A model generated the notes under the pieces. That model saw nothing but the letters and a program-made list of their open reading frames with translations, was not told the DNA's origin and searched no databases. Of a stretch of DNA of 38,263 bases, positions 7,701-16,213 are shown in pieces. Within the stretch, counting starts at the first letter, position 1; every line of letters begins with the position of its first letter. The DNA is taken from NCBI RefSeq assembly GCF_014646695.1, contig NZ_BMNT01000041.1:1-38263 (forward strand). The letters run 5' to 3'. Position numbers and translations under genes: made by a program. The stretch is from Sphaerisporangium melleum. Its GTDB lineage: Bacteria > Actinomycetota > Actinomycetes > Streptosporangiales > Streptosporangiaceae.

Positions 7701-10700
7701 GCTCCGCAGGGTGATCCTGACCAGGTCGGTGTGCCGGGGGCCCACCCGCACCGGCATCTCCCACTGGAAGCCGTGCGGCGACAACTGGTTCTCCAGCGTG
7801 CCCCACCAGGTGTCGCCGGCGAACATCCCGGCCAGGGCGCGCGTCATCACCGGGTCCATCCGGGCGGCGTCCGGCGCCGCGGCCCGGATGCGGTCCAGCA
7901 CGGCGTCCAGCAGCTCCACGCGCCGGCCGCCGGAGAACAACTCCACCGAGTGGACGGCGGTCGTGCCCAGCCGCTCGCGCATGGGGCCGGGCAGCGCGAC
8001 CCGGTCGGCGCGCCGGAGACGTTCGGGGTCGAGCAGCTCGTCGAGGGTGCGCGCCGGGCCGTTCAGCTCGCCGCCCAGCCGGGCCGCGAGCCGGTCGAAC
8101 AGCGCCTCCGGCTCGTGCGCGGCCACCAGCGGGGACACCGGGACGAAGCCGTCCCGCAGTGCGGCCGCCCGCTCCTTGACGTACCGCCGCGCCATCCGCA
8201 TGACCATCGGCGGATCGAAGCTCACGTGCCCGTCGAGGACGCGTTCGATCACGTCGCCGGCCACGTCGAGCGGCAGCGCGATCTCGCCGTGCCCGTACAT
8301 TGTCAGCGCGTCGAGCTGAGGGAGGTCGTAGAGCAGCGTGCCGTGCGGCAGCACATCCCGGTGCACATCGGCCGAGCCCTCCGCCCGCGCGCTCAACGTG
8401 ATCACCATGCCGGCGGTGAGCGCCTGCTGCAGCCCGGTCTCCACGACGATCGGCTCGTCGCCGGCGATGAGCGTCCAGGCCAGGGACCGGCCGCCGCTGC
8501 GGCCCGCCGAGCCGTTGACGCCGCCGGAAAGCCCGCCGACCACGTCATGGGCGATGGCGCCGGACGCCTTGCCGGTGTTGCCGTGCGACCGGCCCGTGCT
8601 CGCCGAGGTGCTGCCGAGTGCCAGGTGGATCTTCGCGGTGGTCAGGTCGTTGACCCCGGCCGGTGCGGACTCGCCGAGGTCCACGTGCAGGGTGACCGTG
8701 ACCCGCCTCGTCCCGCCGCCCGGACGGCGGACGACGACGTCGATGCTCGGATCCGTGGTCAGCCACGAGGTGTTGGAGATGAGGGTGCGCATGTCGCCGA
8801 ACGCGGCCAGCTCGTGGAACGCCTGCGGGTCGGTGCCCGCCGCCCGCCGCACCACGCCGCGCAGCGCCTCGACGAGGTCGCCGCCCGGATCCAGCTGCAC
8901 CAGGACCGACCGGCGCACCAGCTCCGGCGTCCCCGGCCGCCCGGCCGGATGCGCCTCGGGCCGCGCGGCGGAGGGTGCGGTGGGGTGTGTGTCCGGCGGC
9001 CGTGTCGCCTGCCCGGACGTCGTGACCGACGTTCCCACCGTGGCGGTCGTCTCGGGGTTCGGGGTGCCGCTCGTCGTCCCTGGGCTTTCCGTTTCGTTGG
9101 TCGTGGCCGCCGTTCCCGCGGCGTTCGTCGTCGTCTCCGGGTTCCTGGCGCCCTTGGTCGTGGGGTCGGTTCCTGCGGCAGGCGTCGTCCGCGTCGCCGG
9201 GGCCTGGGGGAGGCGGCCTGCCGGGACCATCAGGCGTCCGGGGAGGGTACGCGCCATCGTCTCCGGGGAGAGCAGCGGCTCGGCCTGGCCGCGCCGGTCC
9301 ACCAGGTCGGCGCGGAAGCGGTAGCCCTGCCGGAACTCCGCCACCGGCGTACCCTCGATCAGTGTCACCTCGTTGAGCGTGTATCCCGCGCCCCAGCCGG
9401 CGGACCGGCCGAGGTTCCCCTCCCAGCCGGCCTCCGCTCCGGTCCACCGCAGGCCGAGCCGGCGCACCAGCGGGCCGATGCCCAGCCCCAGCGAGGCCGC
9501 CCAGGTCACCGCCCGCCTCCAGGTGCGCGTGACGGTGTTGGAGGCGATGTTCAGCGCCACGTGGCCCTCGGCCTCCGACATGCCCGCGTAGTCGGCCCGG
9601 CCCTCCGGCCGCAGGGTCACCCGCAGGGTGAACTCCCGCAGGCTCTCCCCGGCGCGCATGCGCACCAGGTCCAGGACGACCCCGCCCTGGGCCGCCTGGT
9701 CCATGCGGCTCTGCAGCCCGTTCACCGACAGTTGCTCGCGCACCTTCTGCAGGTTGGCGAGCTGCGCGTCGCGCTCCAGCGGGTCCAGCGAGGGACGCGG
9801 CAGTCCGCCTGCGCCGACGCCGGGCAGCAGGCCGTGGGCGCGCAAACTCCGCATCACCTCGTGCCGCGTCTCACGCACCGCGGCCGGGTTCAGGTACACG
9901 GTCGCCGCGCCGGGCCCGCGCATCCGGCCGGAGCCCTCGCCCATGTCGTCCGGCAGCCTGGCCTCGCGGCCCGGCGGCGGCTCGGGGGAGGGGTCGTCGC
10001 GGAACCGCACCGACCCGTCGGGGTTTCTGCGAGGCTCGCCGGCGTCGTCCCGTACGACGGCGTCCGGGTCCACCGCCCACCCCGCGCGGCCCGCGTCCGG
10101 CTCGGGCGCCTGCAGCAGCGCCCGGGTGTCACCGGCGGCCACCGGACGCGCCTCACCCTCGTCGAAGAACTTGATCGTGACCTCGTGGCGCAGCGTGACG
10201 TCGTGCAGCGTCGTCCGCCCCATCCAGCGCCGAACCAGGGGGTAGATGGCGACACTGCTCGCCGACGCGCCGTCCGAGCGGGACCAGCCGCGCCTGATCG
10301 ACGCGTTCAGGCGGACCCCCAGCCCATGGAAACCCTTGGCCCCGGGGGAGTCGCCGGTGAGACCCCACCCGGCGGAGACGGCGGTGCCCGCGCCGACTCC
10401 GGCCGACGCCACCCGGGTGAAGCCGGAGAACACGACGCCGAGCCACTCCTGGAACTGCTTCCAGCCGGGCCGGGAGACCATCGCGTCCGCCACCACGCGC
10501 GTACGCACGCGCAGGATTCCACGCCGGCCACCGTCCACGATGGTGTGCTGGAACCCCTCGGGGTCGTCCACCGCCGTGTCCAGATGCCCGGGGAGCTGCT
10601 GGGTGAGGATGGTGCGCACCTGGTCGCGCACCTCGCCGCTCAACGGCGCCTGGCCGGGGCCGTGTGTCGCCACCGCGGTGTCGGCGAGATCCTCCAGGCC

Positions 10701-13700
10701 TTCCAGGTACATCGGGACGTATCGGGGGAACGACGCTCCGCGCGCCTCGCCGGCCGGCAGCCGGTAGGGCTCCTCCGGCGGGTGCGTGGTGTGCGCGTGC
10801 GACAGCGACAGCTCCAGGCCCGTCCTGTCGTTGCCGATGCCCTCGGCGACCTGCGCCACCTGCACCCACGCGCCATCCGCGTCCCGTTTGTGCACCTGGT
10901 ACGTCAGTGGGACGTGCACCAGCGTGGCGTCACCCCGGTTGTCGGCCACCTGACCCGGCAGGACGTACTGGGTGTGCGACCCGGTCGTACCGGTGGTGTT
11001 GTCCCGGTTGTACCGGACGTTCAGCCCGAGGCGCTTGGCGACCTCCTTGATCCCGTCCCAGAACGTGCCGGTGGCCGGTACGGCCTGCACGACCGTGGAC
11101 AGGTCCAGGCCGGTCGCCCAGCCCAGGAGACGGGCCGCGGTGGCCGCCAGCGAGCCGCCGCCCTGCGGGAGCAGGCCCACCATCAGCTCCGAGGCCGCCC
11201 GCCCGGGATCGGGCACCTCGACCGGTTCGCCGAGCGTCGCCCGGACCATCAGCTCGGCCGGTCTGCGGGTGCCGGCGCGCAGCACCACGCCGTCGGCCGA
11301 GGTCAGGTTCTGCACGTCCCCGCTCAGCGCCCACGACAGGTCACTGACGCTGTAGGAGTGATCGGCGCCCTCGTCCGCGAGCACCTGGTTGACCACGTTC
11401 GTCAGCCGGGTCTGGTACGGCAGCCGTCCGCTCGGGATGCCGGTGGCGAGCGCGGCCCGCGGCGGCCGGGCGGCGTCCAGCGCCGCGGCATACCGGGCGT
11501 ACGCCGTGTCCGCCCGCTCGGCCGACCGCGCCACCTCCGCGGCCAGGTCGGCCACTGTACTCGCGGCGGTGCTCGGATTCGGGCCGGCAGAGCCCTGCGC
11601 CGGGCCGGCGGCCGGCGGCACCATCTGGGCGGACCGGCCCGGTTGGGTGGACTGCGCGGGTTGGGTGGACGGCCCGGGCCCGGTGGATTCGGTGGTTTCG
11701 GTGGCCGAGGCGAGGCGGGCGAGAGCCTGCGCCACTTCCGCGTAGGCCGCCGCCACCTGCTCGGCCTGCCGCAGCGCCGCCTGGTAGGCATCCGCGATCC
11801 GGGTGTAGTGCTCGGCCGCGATGTTCTCCAGCCGCTCCTCGGCGAGTTGCGCGCGCCTGCGCTCGGCGGCCCAGGCGTCCTTCTCCTGCCGTGACCGCTC
11901 GGCCTTGCCGGACGCGGCGGCCGCCCGCTGGGTGGCCTCGTCCGCCCTTGTCCGGTTCACCTCCTCGCGCCGCCGCAGGCCGTCCTGTGCCTCGTCCAGC
12001 GTCGCGCGCATCCGCGCCACCCGCTCGGCCAGCTCCCGGACGGCGGCGGGCACACCCTCCGGCCCAGGCGAATACGCCCCCGGCGCCGTCCCGGTGCCGC
12101 TCTGCGCTACGACGGCGGTGAGTGCGGCGGCGCGCCGGGAGATCTCCTGCCTGCGGTCGTCCAGCGGTCCGACCCGGAGCGCGTTGTAGTCCGACGACTC
12201 CTCGGGCAGCCGTCCGTGCGCCTCCTCCACCACGCGGAGCCCGGCATCGGTCAGGCCGGCGGTCCGCAGGCGCCCCCAGCGGTGCCCGACGACCTCGCGG
12301 GCGACGTCGGCGACCACGTCCAGCATCTCCGGGGACGCGTCGGCCATCCGGCCCAGCGCGTTCAACGCCCCCTCCATCGGAGACGAGTACCCGGACCTGG
12401 CGATGGCGGCGCCCAGCCTGGCCGCCGCCTCGGCGCGCAGCCGCCGATCCTGGGCGCCGTCGGCCACGCGTACCCGCAACTGCCGCTCCATGCGGGAGAC
12501 GACGTCGGCCGGGACGGTCCGCGGCCGCCCGTCCGGGCCGGTCACCCGGAGAGTGCCATCCGGCATCGGCCGCGCATCCGGATCGACGATCGGCAGTGTC
12601 TCGCTCAGCAGTGCGTTGACCCGGCCGACGACGCGCGGATCGGCGGCCGTCTCAGCGGTTCCTGCCGGGCGGCCTTCCTGAGCCGTGTTCTCCGGAGCGT
12701 TCGCCGGGGTGCTGTTGGCGGCGGTCCGGGGAGTGCCGGTGGGTACGGTTCCCGGGTCGCCCGCGGGAGTGGTGTCCGGCGTGCCGACGGGAGTGCTCGC
12801 GTTGCCCGGGGAGGTGGCGCCGGCCTGCGGTCGCACGGTGCCGGACCCGGTGACCTGCACGGTCGGCATTCCGGGCATGAACAGCGGTGCCCGGCCGGGT
12901 GCCGTCACGGGCGCCACGCCCGCCGGCGGTGCCACTGCGCTGCCCGGCGCCCCCGTCTGCGGCGCCGTCCCGGTGGCCGGTGTACTGAGAACGCCCGGCT
13001 GCGGTGTCGTCCCACCGACCGGCGCGTTCGGGATGTTCGCTTGTGGGGACGCACTGGTAGTCGGTGGAGTGCTCGGTGGAGTCGTACCGGCACCCGGCGT
13101 TCCAGGGGATGGCGTGGTCGTGCCGCCGGGCGTGCCGTGCGACACCGGCGTGCCCGTCTGCGAGGTGTCGGGCGCACCGGGTGCGGGCGCTGGACCGGAT
13201 GTGGGGGACGCGTTGGTGCCGGGTGCGCCGGGTTGTGCGTTCGCTCCGGCTCCGGGTGTGTCGGGGACGTCCGGGATGGCCGGGTTGACCGTCGCGGCGC
13301 CGTTGGGTACGGCGTTCGGTGCGCCGGAGGCCGGAGACGCTCCGGCCGTGGGCGATGTCGCCTGGCCGGCTGGATTCCCCTGGCCGGCCGGTGTTCCCGA
13401 TGCCGGAGCTCCCACAGTGTTCGGGTTCTCTTGCGCGGGCGGGTTTCCCTGGGCGGACGGATCACCGGCCGGGGGGCCGGTCGGAGCGGTGGACGTGGAG
13501 GAACCGTTCGGGCCGGTGCCCGCGGTGGAGTGGCCGGTTCCGCCGGAGGCGTTCGGGACGCTTCCCGGCGGGACGGCCGAGGTGGGACCGCCCGCCTGTG
13601 TACCGGCGGCTTCGCTGCTCCCTGTCGTCGCCGGCACGCCGGTGGAGTGATCCGGTGCTGCTCCGGTCGTGTCTCCAGGTGGTGCTGCGGTCGTGGACGT

Positions 13701-15104
13701 CGCCGGTGGTGCGGCGGTGGTGGACGCCGGTGGTGCGCCGCCCGGCTGGGCGGGCGCGCCGGTGCCGGAAGAGCCGCCGCCGGTCGCGCCGGAGGGGCCG
13801 GGGGAGCCGGTGCCGGCGGACGGGCCGGAGGGGGGCGCGGAGGACGTGGTGGCGGCCGGTACGGACGGTGCGGCGAGGCGGGCGGTTCGGGCGGCGTCGT
13901 TGGCGGCGGCCGCGGCGCCCGCGGTCTGCAGGGACCGCACCGGATGGATGATCGCGGAGAGGACCTCGGGGTTGGTCGGGCTGATCGTCCGGGTGCGGCC
14001 CGCGCCGCCCATGAACGCGCCGCCCACGGCCTCCGGGGTCAGCGAGGCGAGCGGGTTCCACTCCCCGTACACGGCTCCGTTGGCCAGGAAGGAGCCGGCG
14101 GGCGAGGCGATCATGTTGTTCAGACCGGTGTGCATGGCATCGCGCCCGAAGCCGGCGAGCGTGCTGGAGAAGCCAGGCCCGCCGCCCGCCGCGTCGTCCA
14201 GCCGGTTCATCAGCGGGATCCGCCCGCCGTACCGCGCCAGCAGCGGGGCGGCGACCTTCATGCCGACCACCGCGCCGCCCGCCGCGCCGATCGCCGACGC
14301 GGCGGTCCGGTCCCAGTCCCAGCTCGTCCGCGTGCCACGCCGCATCTGCTCGTGCTGTGTCCAGGCGTCGATGAGGACTTCCTCGCCGATCTCCTCGATC
14401 ACCTCGCGGCCGAGATGGCTCGCCAGGACGGTGCGCGCCAGGCTCCGGCCGCCTGTCTGGGCGATCCGGCCCGCCGCCAGCCGGGCCGCCACGCCGGCGC
14501 CGTACTCGCGTCCCGCGACGGCCGCGAGCCGCGTGAGGATGCGGCCGATGGCGGTCCGGGTGGCGGCGGCGATGGGACCGATCACCGGTGTGCTGAGCCC
14601 GGCGGTGAAGAACCAGCTCACCAGCGCGATGAACGCGGCGGTGACCCCGATCCAGAACGCGACGTTGATCGAGATCTTGGAGTACTCGGTCTCGCGGGCG
14701 AAGTCGTCGGCCTGCAGCGCCTTGACGAGATGGGCCTGCGCCAGCCCGTTCACGCCGGACTCGCCCTTCAGGACCTGGTCGGCCTGCGCCAGGTACATCG
14801 GCGTGGCCGGTACCTGCCAGCCGACGAGCACGGCCCTGCCCGCGGCGATGCCGGGATCCACCGAGCCCTGCAGCCCGGCGCCGAGCCTCTGGTGCTCTCT
14901 GGCGAGTTCCCGCAGCAGGCTCTCGCTCGCCTTCGGCCACGACTGACCCGAGGCGAGCAGGGCGATGAAGGTGTCCGCCCATGCGGGCAGCGCCTCCCCC
15001 CAGGCGGGGGTCACGTCGGTGGCCGGGCCCGCTCCGATCTCTTCCGGTGGGCGGCCGGGGACCTGCGGGTTGACGTTCGGGTCGAAACCTTGCGTCGACG
15101 TCAT
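4704..15104 (-). CDS. Giant 3466-residue type VII-linked polymorphic effector candidate with HEVGH metallopeptidase motif
   Basis: The product has 3466 residues. Residues about 1-140 are a WXG-like helical region, about 145-185 are hydrophobic (VAFWIGVTAAFIALVSWFF lies here), and about 190-380 are Gly/Ala-rich and helical. A Pro/Thr/Gly/Ala linker follows at about 395-820, a helical coiled-coil-like segment at about 1015-1130, and five similar beta/Gly-rich modules near 1515, 1815, 2120, 2450 and 2725. A Thr-rich linker sits at about 1960-2060. TLVHEVGHAVREL near residue 3195 is an HExxH zinc-peptidase motif. The first Cys is near residue 2827, and a cluster C-V-C-P-P-D-G-P-C-Q-C lies near 3396-3410. 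The organisation matches very large actinomycete proteins near ESX genes, some of which I recall being annotated as lonely-Cys-domain proteins. Export by type VII secretion and toxicity are inferred, not shown. The ATG at 15104 overlaps the stop of a short upstream ORF. Confidence 0.85.
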   Translation of the reverse strand: MTSTQGFDPNVNPQVPGRPPEEIGAGPATDVTPAWGEALPAWADTFIALLASGQSWPKASESLLRELAREHQRLGAGLQGSVDPGIAAGRAVLVGWQVPATPMYLAQADQVLKGESGVNGLAQAHLVKALQADDFARETEYSKISINVAFWIGVTAAFIALVSWFFTAGLSTPVIGPIAAATRTAIGRILTRLAAVAGREYGAGVAARLAAGRIAQTGGRSLARTVLASHLGREVIEEIGEEVLIDAWTQHEQMRRGTRTSWDWDRTAASAIGAAGGAVVGMKVAAPLLARYGGRIPLMNRLDDAAGGGPGFSSTLAGFGRDAMHTGLNNMIASPAGSFLANGAVYGEWNPLASLTPEAVGGAFMGGAGRTRTISPTNPEVLSAIIHPVRSLQTAGAAAAANDAARTARLAAPSVPAATTSSAPPSGPSAGTGSPGPSGATGGGSSGTGAPAQPGGAPPASTTAAPPATSTTAAPPGDTTGAAPDHSTGVPATTGSSEAAGTQAGGPTSAVPPGSVPNASGGTGHSTAGTGPNGSSTSTAPTGPPAGDPSAQGNPPAQENPNTVGAPASGTPAGQGNPAGQATSPTAGASPASGAPNAVPNGAATVNPAIPDVPDTPGAGANAQPGAPGTNASPTSGPAPAPGAPDTSQTGTPVSHGTPGGTTTPSPGTPGAGTTPPSTPPTTSASPQANIPNAPVGGTTPQPGVLSTPATGTAPQTGAPGSAVAPPAGVAPVTAPGRAPLFMPGMPTVQVTGSGTVRPQAGATSPGNASTPVGTPDTTPAGDPGTVPTGTPRTAANSTPANAPENTAQEGRPAGTAETAADPRVVGRVNALLSETLPIVDPDARPMPDGTLRVTGPDGRPRTVPADVVSRMERQLRVRVADGAQDRRLRAEAAARLGAAIARSGYSSPMEGALNALGRMADASPEMLDVVADVAREVVGHRWGRLRTAGLTDAGLRVVEEAHGRLPEESSDYNALRVGPLDDRRQEISRRAAALTAVVAQSGTGTAPGAYSPGPEGVPAAVRELAERVARMRATLDEAQDGLRRREEVNRTRADEATQRAAAASGKAERSRQEKDAWAAERRRAQLAEERLENIAAEHYTRIADAYQAALRQAEQVAAAYAEVAQALARLASATETTESTGPGPSTQPAQSTQPGRSAQMVPPAAGPAQGSAGPNPSTAASTVADLAAEVARSAERADTAYARYAAALDAARPPRAALATGIPSGRLPYQTRLTNVVNQVLADEGADHSYSVSDLSWALSGDVQNLTSADGVVLRAGTRRPAELMVRATLGEPVEVPDPGRAASELMVGLLPQGGGSLAATAARLLGWATGLDLSTVVQAVPATGTFWDGIKEVAKRLGLNVRYNRDNTTGTTGSHTQYVLPGQVADNRGDATLVHVPLTYQVHKRDADGAWVQVAQVAEGIGNDRTGLELSLSHAHTTHPPEEPYRLPAGEARGASFPRYVPMYLEGLEDLADTAVATHGPGQAPLSGEVRDQVRTILTQQLPGHLDTAVDDPEGFQHTIVDGGRRGILRVRTRVVADAMVSRPGWKQFQEWLGVVFSGFTRVASAGVGAGTAVSAGWGLTGDSPGAKGFHGLGVRLNASIRRGWSRSDGASASSVAIYPLVRRWMGRTTLHDVTLRHEVTIKFFDEGEARPVAAGDTRALLQAPEPDAGRAGWAVDPDAVVRDDAGEPRRNPDGSVRFRDDPSPEPPPGREARLPDDMGEGSGRMRGPGAATVYLNPAAVRETRHEVMRSLRAHGLLPGVGAGGLPRPSLDPLERDAQLANLQKVREQLSVNGLQSRMDQAAQGGVVLDLVRMRAGESLREFTLRVTLRPEGRADYAGMSEAEGHVALNIASNTVTRTWRRAVTWAASLGLGIGPLVRRLGLRWTGAEAGWEGNLGRSAGWGAGYTLNEVTLIEGTPVAEFRQGYRFRADLVDRRGQAEPLLSPETMARTLPGRLMVPAGRLPQAPATRTTPAAGTDPTTKGARNPETTTNAAGTAATTNETESPGTTSGTPNPETTATVGTSVTTSGQATRPPDTHPTAPSAARPEAHPAGRPGTPELVRRSVLVQLDPGGDLVEALRGVVRRAAGTDPQAFHELAAFGDMRTLISNTSWLTTDPSIDVVVRRPGGGTRRVTVTLHVDLGESAPAGVNDLTTAKIHLALGSTSASTGRSHGNTGKASGAIAHDVVGGLSGGVNGSAGRSGGRSLAWTLIAGDEPIVVETGLQQALTAGMVITLSARAEGSADVHRDVLPHGTLLYDLPQLDALTMYGHGEIALPLDVAGDVIERVLDGHVSFDPPMVMRMARRYVKERAAALRDGFVPVSPLVAAHEPEALFDRLAARLGGELNGPARTLDELLDPERLRRADRVALPGPMRERLGTTAVHSVELFSGGRRVELLDAVLDRIRAAAPDAARMDPVMTRALAGMFAGDTWWGTLENQLSPHGFQWEMPVRVGPRHTDLVRITLRSEMPGDRTRLLGRSDQKVIIRQKYRYKGIDWSAWAGWLFGGGVSGGGAAGGHGASGSLGTHRAHTRTVSGGEQLTRLYGTGSFDGGDLVGQPITISVRAERVPLSAARTGNRVTRPVRTAAHAVARTVQSTTRRLTGARHAATERAAPEPLTLTGTIVRLVEDGLTVREEQARPLPPRVPDARPVELRDGFFPVETIADGLVDAVRARLAAGDLLGPDGVQAQWTRVAHALSRTSLNAGLEFMLAPEGEVMLSVPMPGGRMVDVVVRARLSEDRLEIGERGNIEERHVHRREQRFATGEDRSRLTPISRGVDPAQQEWGTSENVSSGARAGRSTSANSGARKEKSGFDRHPTVTVGVRMDCEVVFEVSRLRRDGSRRPLRTATLPEPVTGHALVAMSAERYEAVRAAQRTAEPVAGWSFDDEPAAGMRRLPWRRRPSARHILDDLMAAVRERPGFAGDPVAEVAGEVRRRVPGLRPGGRIEIGTTAHPAELPVPLTWARLLARRLGAHVHVEVAEPDGTVRGYLATPDGELASDVPDGGFATALATLPTELSGLAVTHRLDLRGLYNRSAADGAFADLVAEALGELGVTPPQPPAPAFPRPLWGPGPEENAATMFGSLGVRAPVDPASGYVKGRAPEAGPLEDAELRAAWAQVQPSDLEVGLRGSAWPDGDPVLTVTTGALGEVGFRPVVAEVGADRMAHTDLSAGPPYEMRVDPGTPAELVARTLVHEVGHAVRELVARAGGTPQGVLRPALAASTPDGTPAPVTDACAEARVDEYRHLSRRWTEAPPERRPALRTQIEGLARLIEARGLTPPPPPWTAGDPAVPAPRPGIGALLNQPPPATPSPAAAPGPAAGSTGAASEAAVPRPARSPASGGSGDIGGNGAGPTAGNGSWTNGVNGSGRESRDEYWARMRRMSNTTGWIPPDEPAECVCPPDGPCQCGRRSPDPTPSDHTAARAARDGHETHRDPYEAGRAATGGDPGPPRPGQVPDPPTRGRTT

Positions 15105-15298
15105 CCCCGTCCGATCCCCGTCCGTCCGATTTGTGCCTGCCCGCTCGCCGTACGCCCGGTCTCCGTCGGCCCGGCGCCTGCCTCGCGGATCCTCGTCCGG
15201 CCGGCCTCCGCCACCCCGCCCACTTCCGGGCCTGCTTCGCTCCGGCCGATTCCCGCCGGCGCGGCGTCCCTCGCGGTTGAGGAGCCCCTGCCCGGCAC
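15101..15298 (-). CDS. Possible 65-codon coupling ORF before the giant gene
   Basis: A GTG at 15298 lies 11 nt after the stop of the WXG100-like gene, and the frame ends in an ATGA overlap (15104-15101) with the ATG of the giant gene. It would encode a 65-residue Gly/Arg/Thr-rich peptide with repeated G-R-T or G-R-S steps and no known domain. The arrangement would carry ribosomes across the 205-nt gap into the giant gene, whose own ribosome binding site (GGACGGGG) is mediocre. Low complexity makes chance a real alternative. Confidence 0.35.
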   Translation of the reverse strand: MPGRGSSTARDAAPAGIGRSEAGPEVGGVAEAGRTRIREAGAGPTETGRTASGQAQIGRTGIGRG

Positions 15299-15309
15299 CG
15301 GCCTACGCC

Positions 15310-15645
15310 TCAGATGCTCATGGTCGTGCCCGCCGCCTGTGCCGTGTCCGTCCCCCGCGTGTTGCCGACCGCCGTACGGACCTTCGCGCCGAGCGCCTCG
15401 ACATCCTGGACGACCAGGGCGCCGATCTGCGCCAGGATCTCCGGCCCGCCGTCTTTGGTGTAGGCCGCGTGGAAGGCGGCCCCGGCGGCGTCGTCACCCC
15501 ACGGCGTCGCGTCGGCGAGCCGCTGGATGCGCGCCGACCCTTCCTGGCAGACGCGGGCGATGCCGGAGGTCGCGGCGTCCCACCGGCTCAGCGCCCGCGC
15601 GGCGGTCGGGGCGTGGACGTCGATGTCCCTGGGCACGCCGCTCAC
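15310..15645 (-). CDS. WXG100-like (ESX-type) protein
   Basis: This 111-residue helical hairpin protein has P-W49-G-D-D-A-A-G-A-A-F at the turn, the same variant WXG motif as the gene at 734. The helices run through about 12-45 and 55-95, followed by a Thr/Ala-rich tail. Size and motif fit the ESX/WXG100 superfamily, which acts as an export partner or substrate of type VII secretion. The GTG start at 15645 overlaps the stop of the YbaB-like gene (GTGA, 15645-15642). It lies directly upstream of the giant gene, so it is the natural candidate for its secretion partner. The position of the two genes supports this, but there is no direct evidence. Confidence 0.8.
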   Translation of the reverse strand: MSGVPRDIDVHAPTAARALSRWDAATSGIARVCQEGSARIQRLADATPWGDDAAGAAFHAAYTKDGGPEILAQIGALVVQDVEALGAKVRTAVGNTRGTDTAQAAGTTMSI

Positions 15646-16043
15646 CGCTTCCCGAGCATCTGCGCGGCCATGTGCTCGAGGATGGCTTCGAGGTCGCCGT
15701 CGAGGTGTGCCTTCATCCGCTCGGCCGGGATGAGCGGGGCGAACAGGTCGATGACCTGGTCACGTGCCTTGGCCGTGGCCCGGTGGACGGTCGCGGTGAT
15801 GGCGTCGGCGAGCAGGCGCGAGTCCGGCCGCCGGTAGATGCGCGGATCGATGTCCAGCCGGACGAGATCGCCGCGGGCGCTGACGGTGGCGGCGATCAGC
15901 CCGTCTTCGGACTTCTCGGTGACCTGGACGGCCCGCGCCTTCTCGTGCATTTCGGGCGCCTCTTCCTGCATGCGCATGAAGGTGGCGCGGAGTTCCTCGG
16001 CGTAGGCTCGCATGTCCGCCCCGTCGCCTGCGAAGCCCTCCAT
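15642..16043 (-). CDS. YbaB/EbfC-family protein of the ESX locus
   Basis: The product has 133 residues. The central part, VTEKSEDGLIAATVSARGDL followed by V-R-L-D-I-D-P-R-I-Y, is the YbaB/EbfC pattern of a small beta-sheet flanked by long helices. A coiled N-terminal helix (about 10-40) and a C-terminal helix (about 80-130) fit the dimeric fold. Canonical YbaB binds DNA, but in actinomycete ESX loci related proteins sit beside WXG100 genes and a nucleoid role is not assured. The start is ATG 16043 with GGGGAGGT just upstream. It overlaps the WXG100-like gene by four bases and is the first gene of the effector sub-operon. The 170-bp upstream gap should hold its promoter. A second YbaB-like gene is at 17618-17971. 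Confidence 0.8.
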   Translation of the reverse strand: MEGFAGDGADMRAYAEELRATFMRMQEEAPEMHEKARAVQVTEKSEDGLIAATVSARGDLVRLDIDPRIYRRPDSRLLADAITATVHRATAKARDQVIDLFAPLIPAERMKAHLDGDLEAILEHMAAQMLGKR

Positions 16044-16213
16044 ATGACCTCCCCGAGCACCTGTCCGTGTGGTTCTAGGCTCTTAACGGCAGAGAAACCG
16101 TGAGCTAACTTCCAGGAAACAGTCGCTTGATCGGTCATTGTGACATTTCCGAATAAAGCCCGGCAAGCATCACGTCCCGCCGTGGCGCGGAGGGGGAGGC
16201 CCGAGGGGGAAGG

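Noticed and set aside
6654-11894. Plus-strand open frame of 1746 codons opposite the giant gene
   Set aside because: It is a shadow caused by codon bias of the minus-strand gene. The translation is Arg/His/Gly/Pro-rich without domains, and no ribosome binding site precedes it.
12685-13650. Gly/Val/Pro-rich plus-strand frame resembling a cell-wall repeat protein
   Set aside because: It is the complement of the Pro/Thr/Gly linker of the giant protein, and low complexity on one strand gives low complexity on the other.
12216-16103. Plus-strand open frame of 1295 codons
   Set aside because: It runs antisense through the giant gene, the WXG100-like gene and the YbaB-like gene, which all have clear protein signatures on the minus strand.
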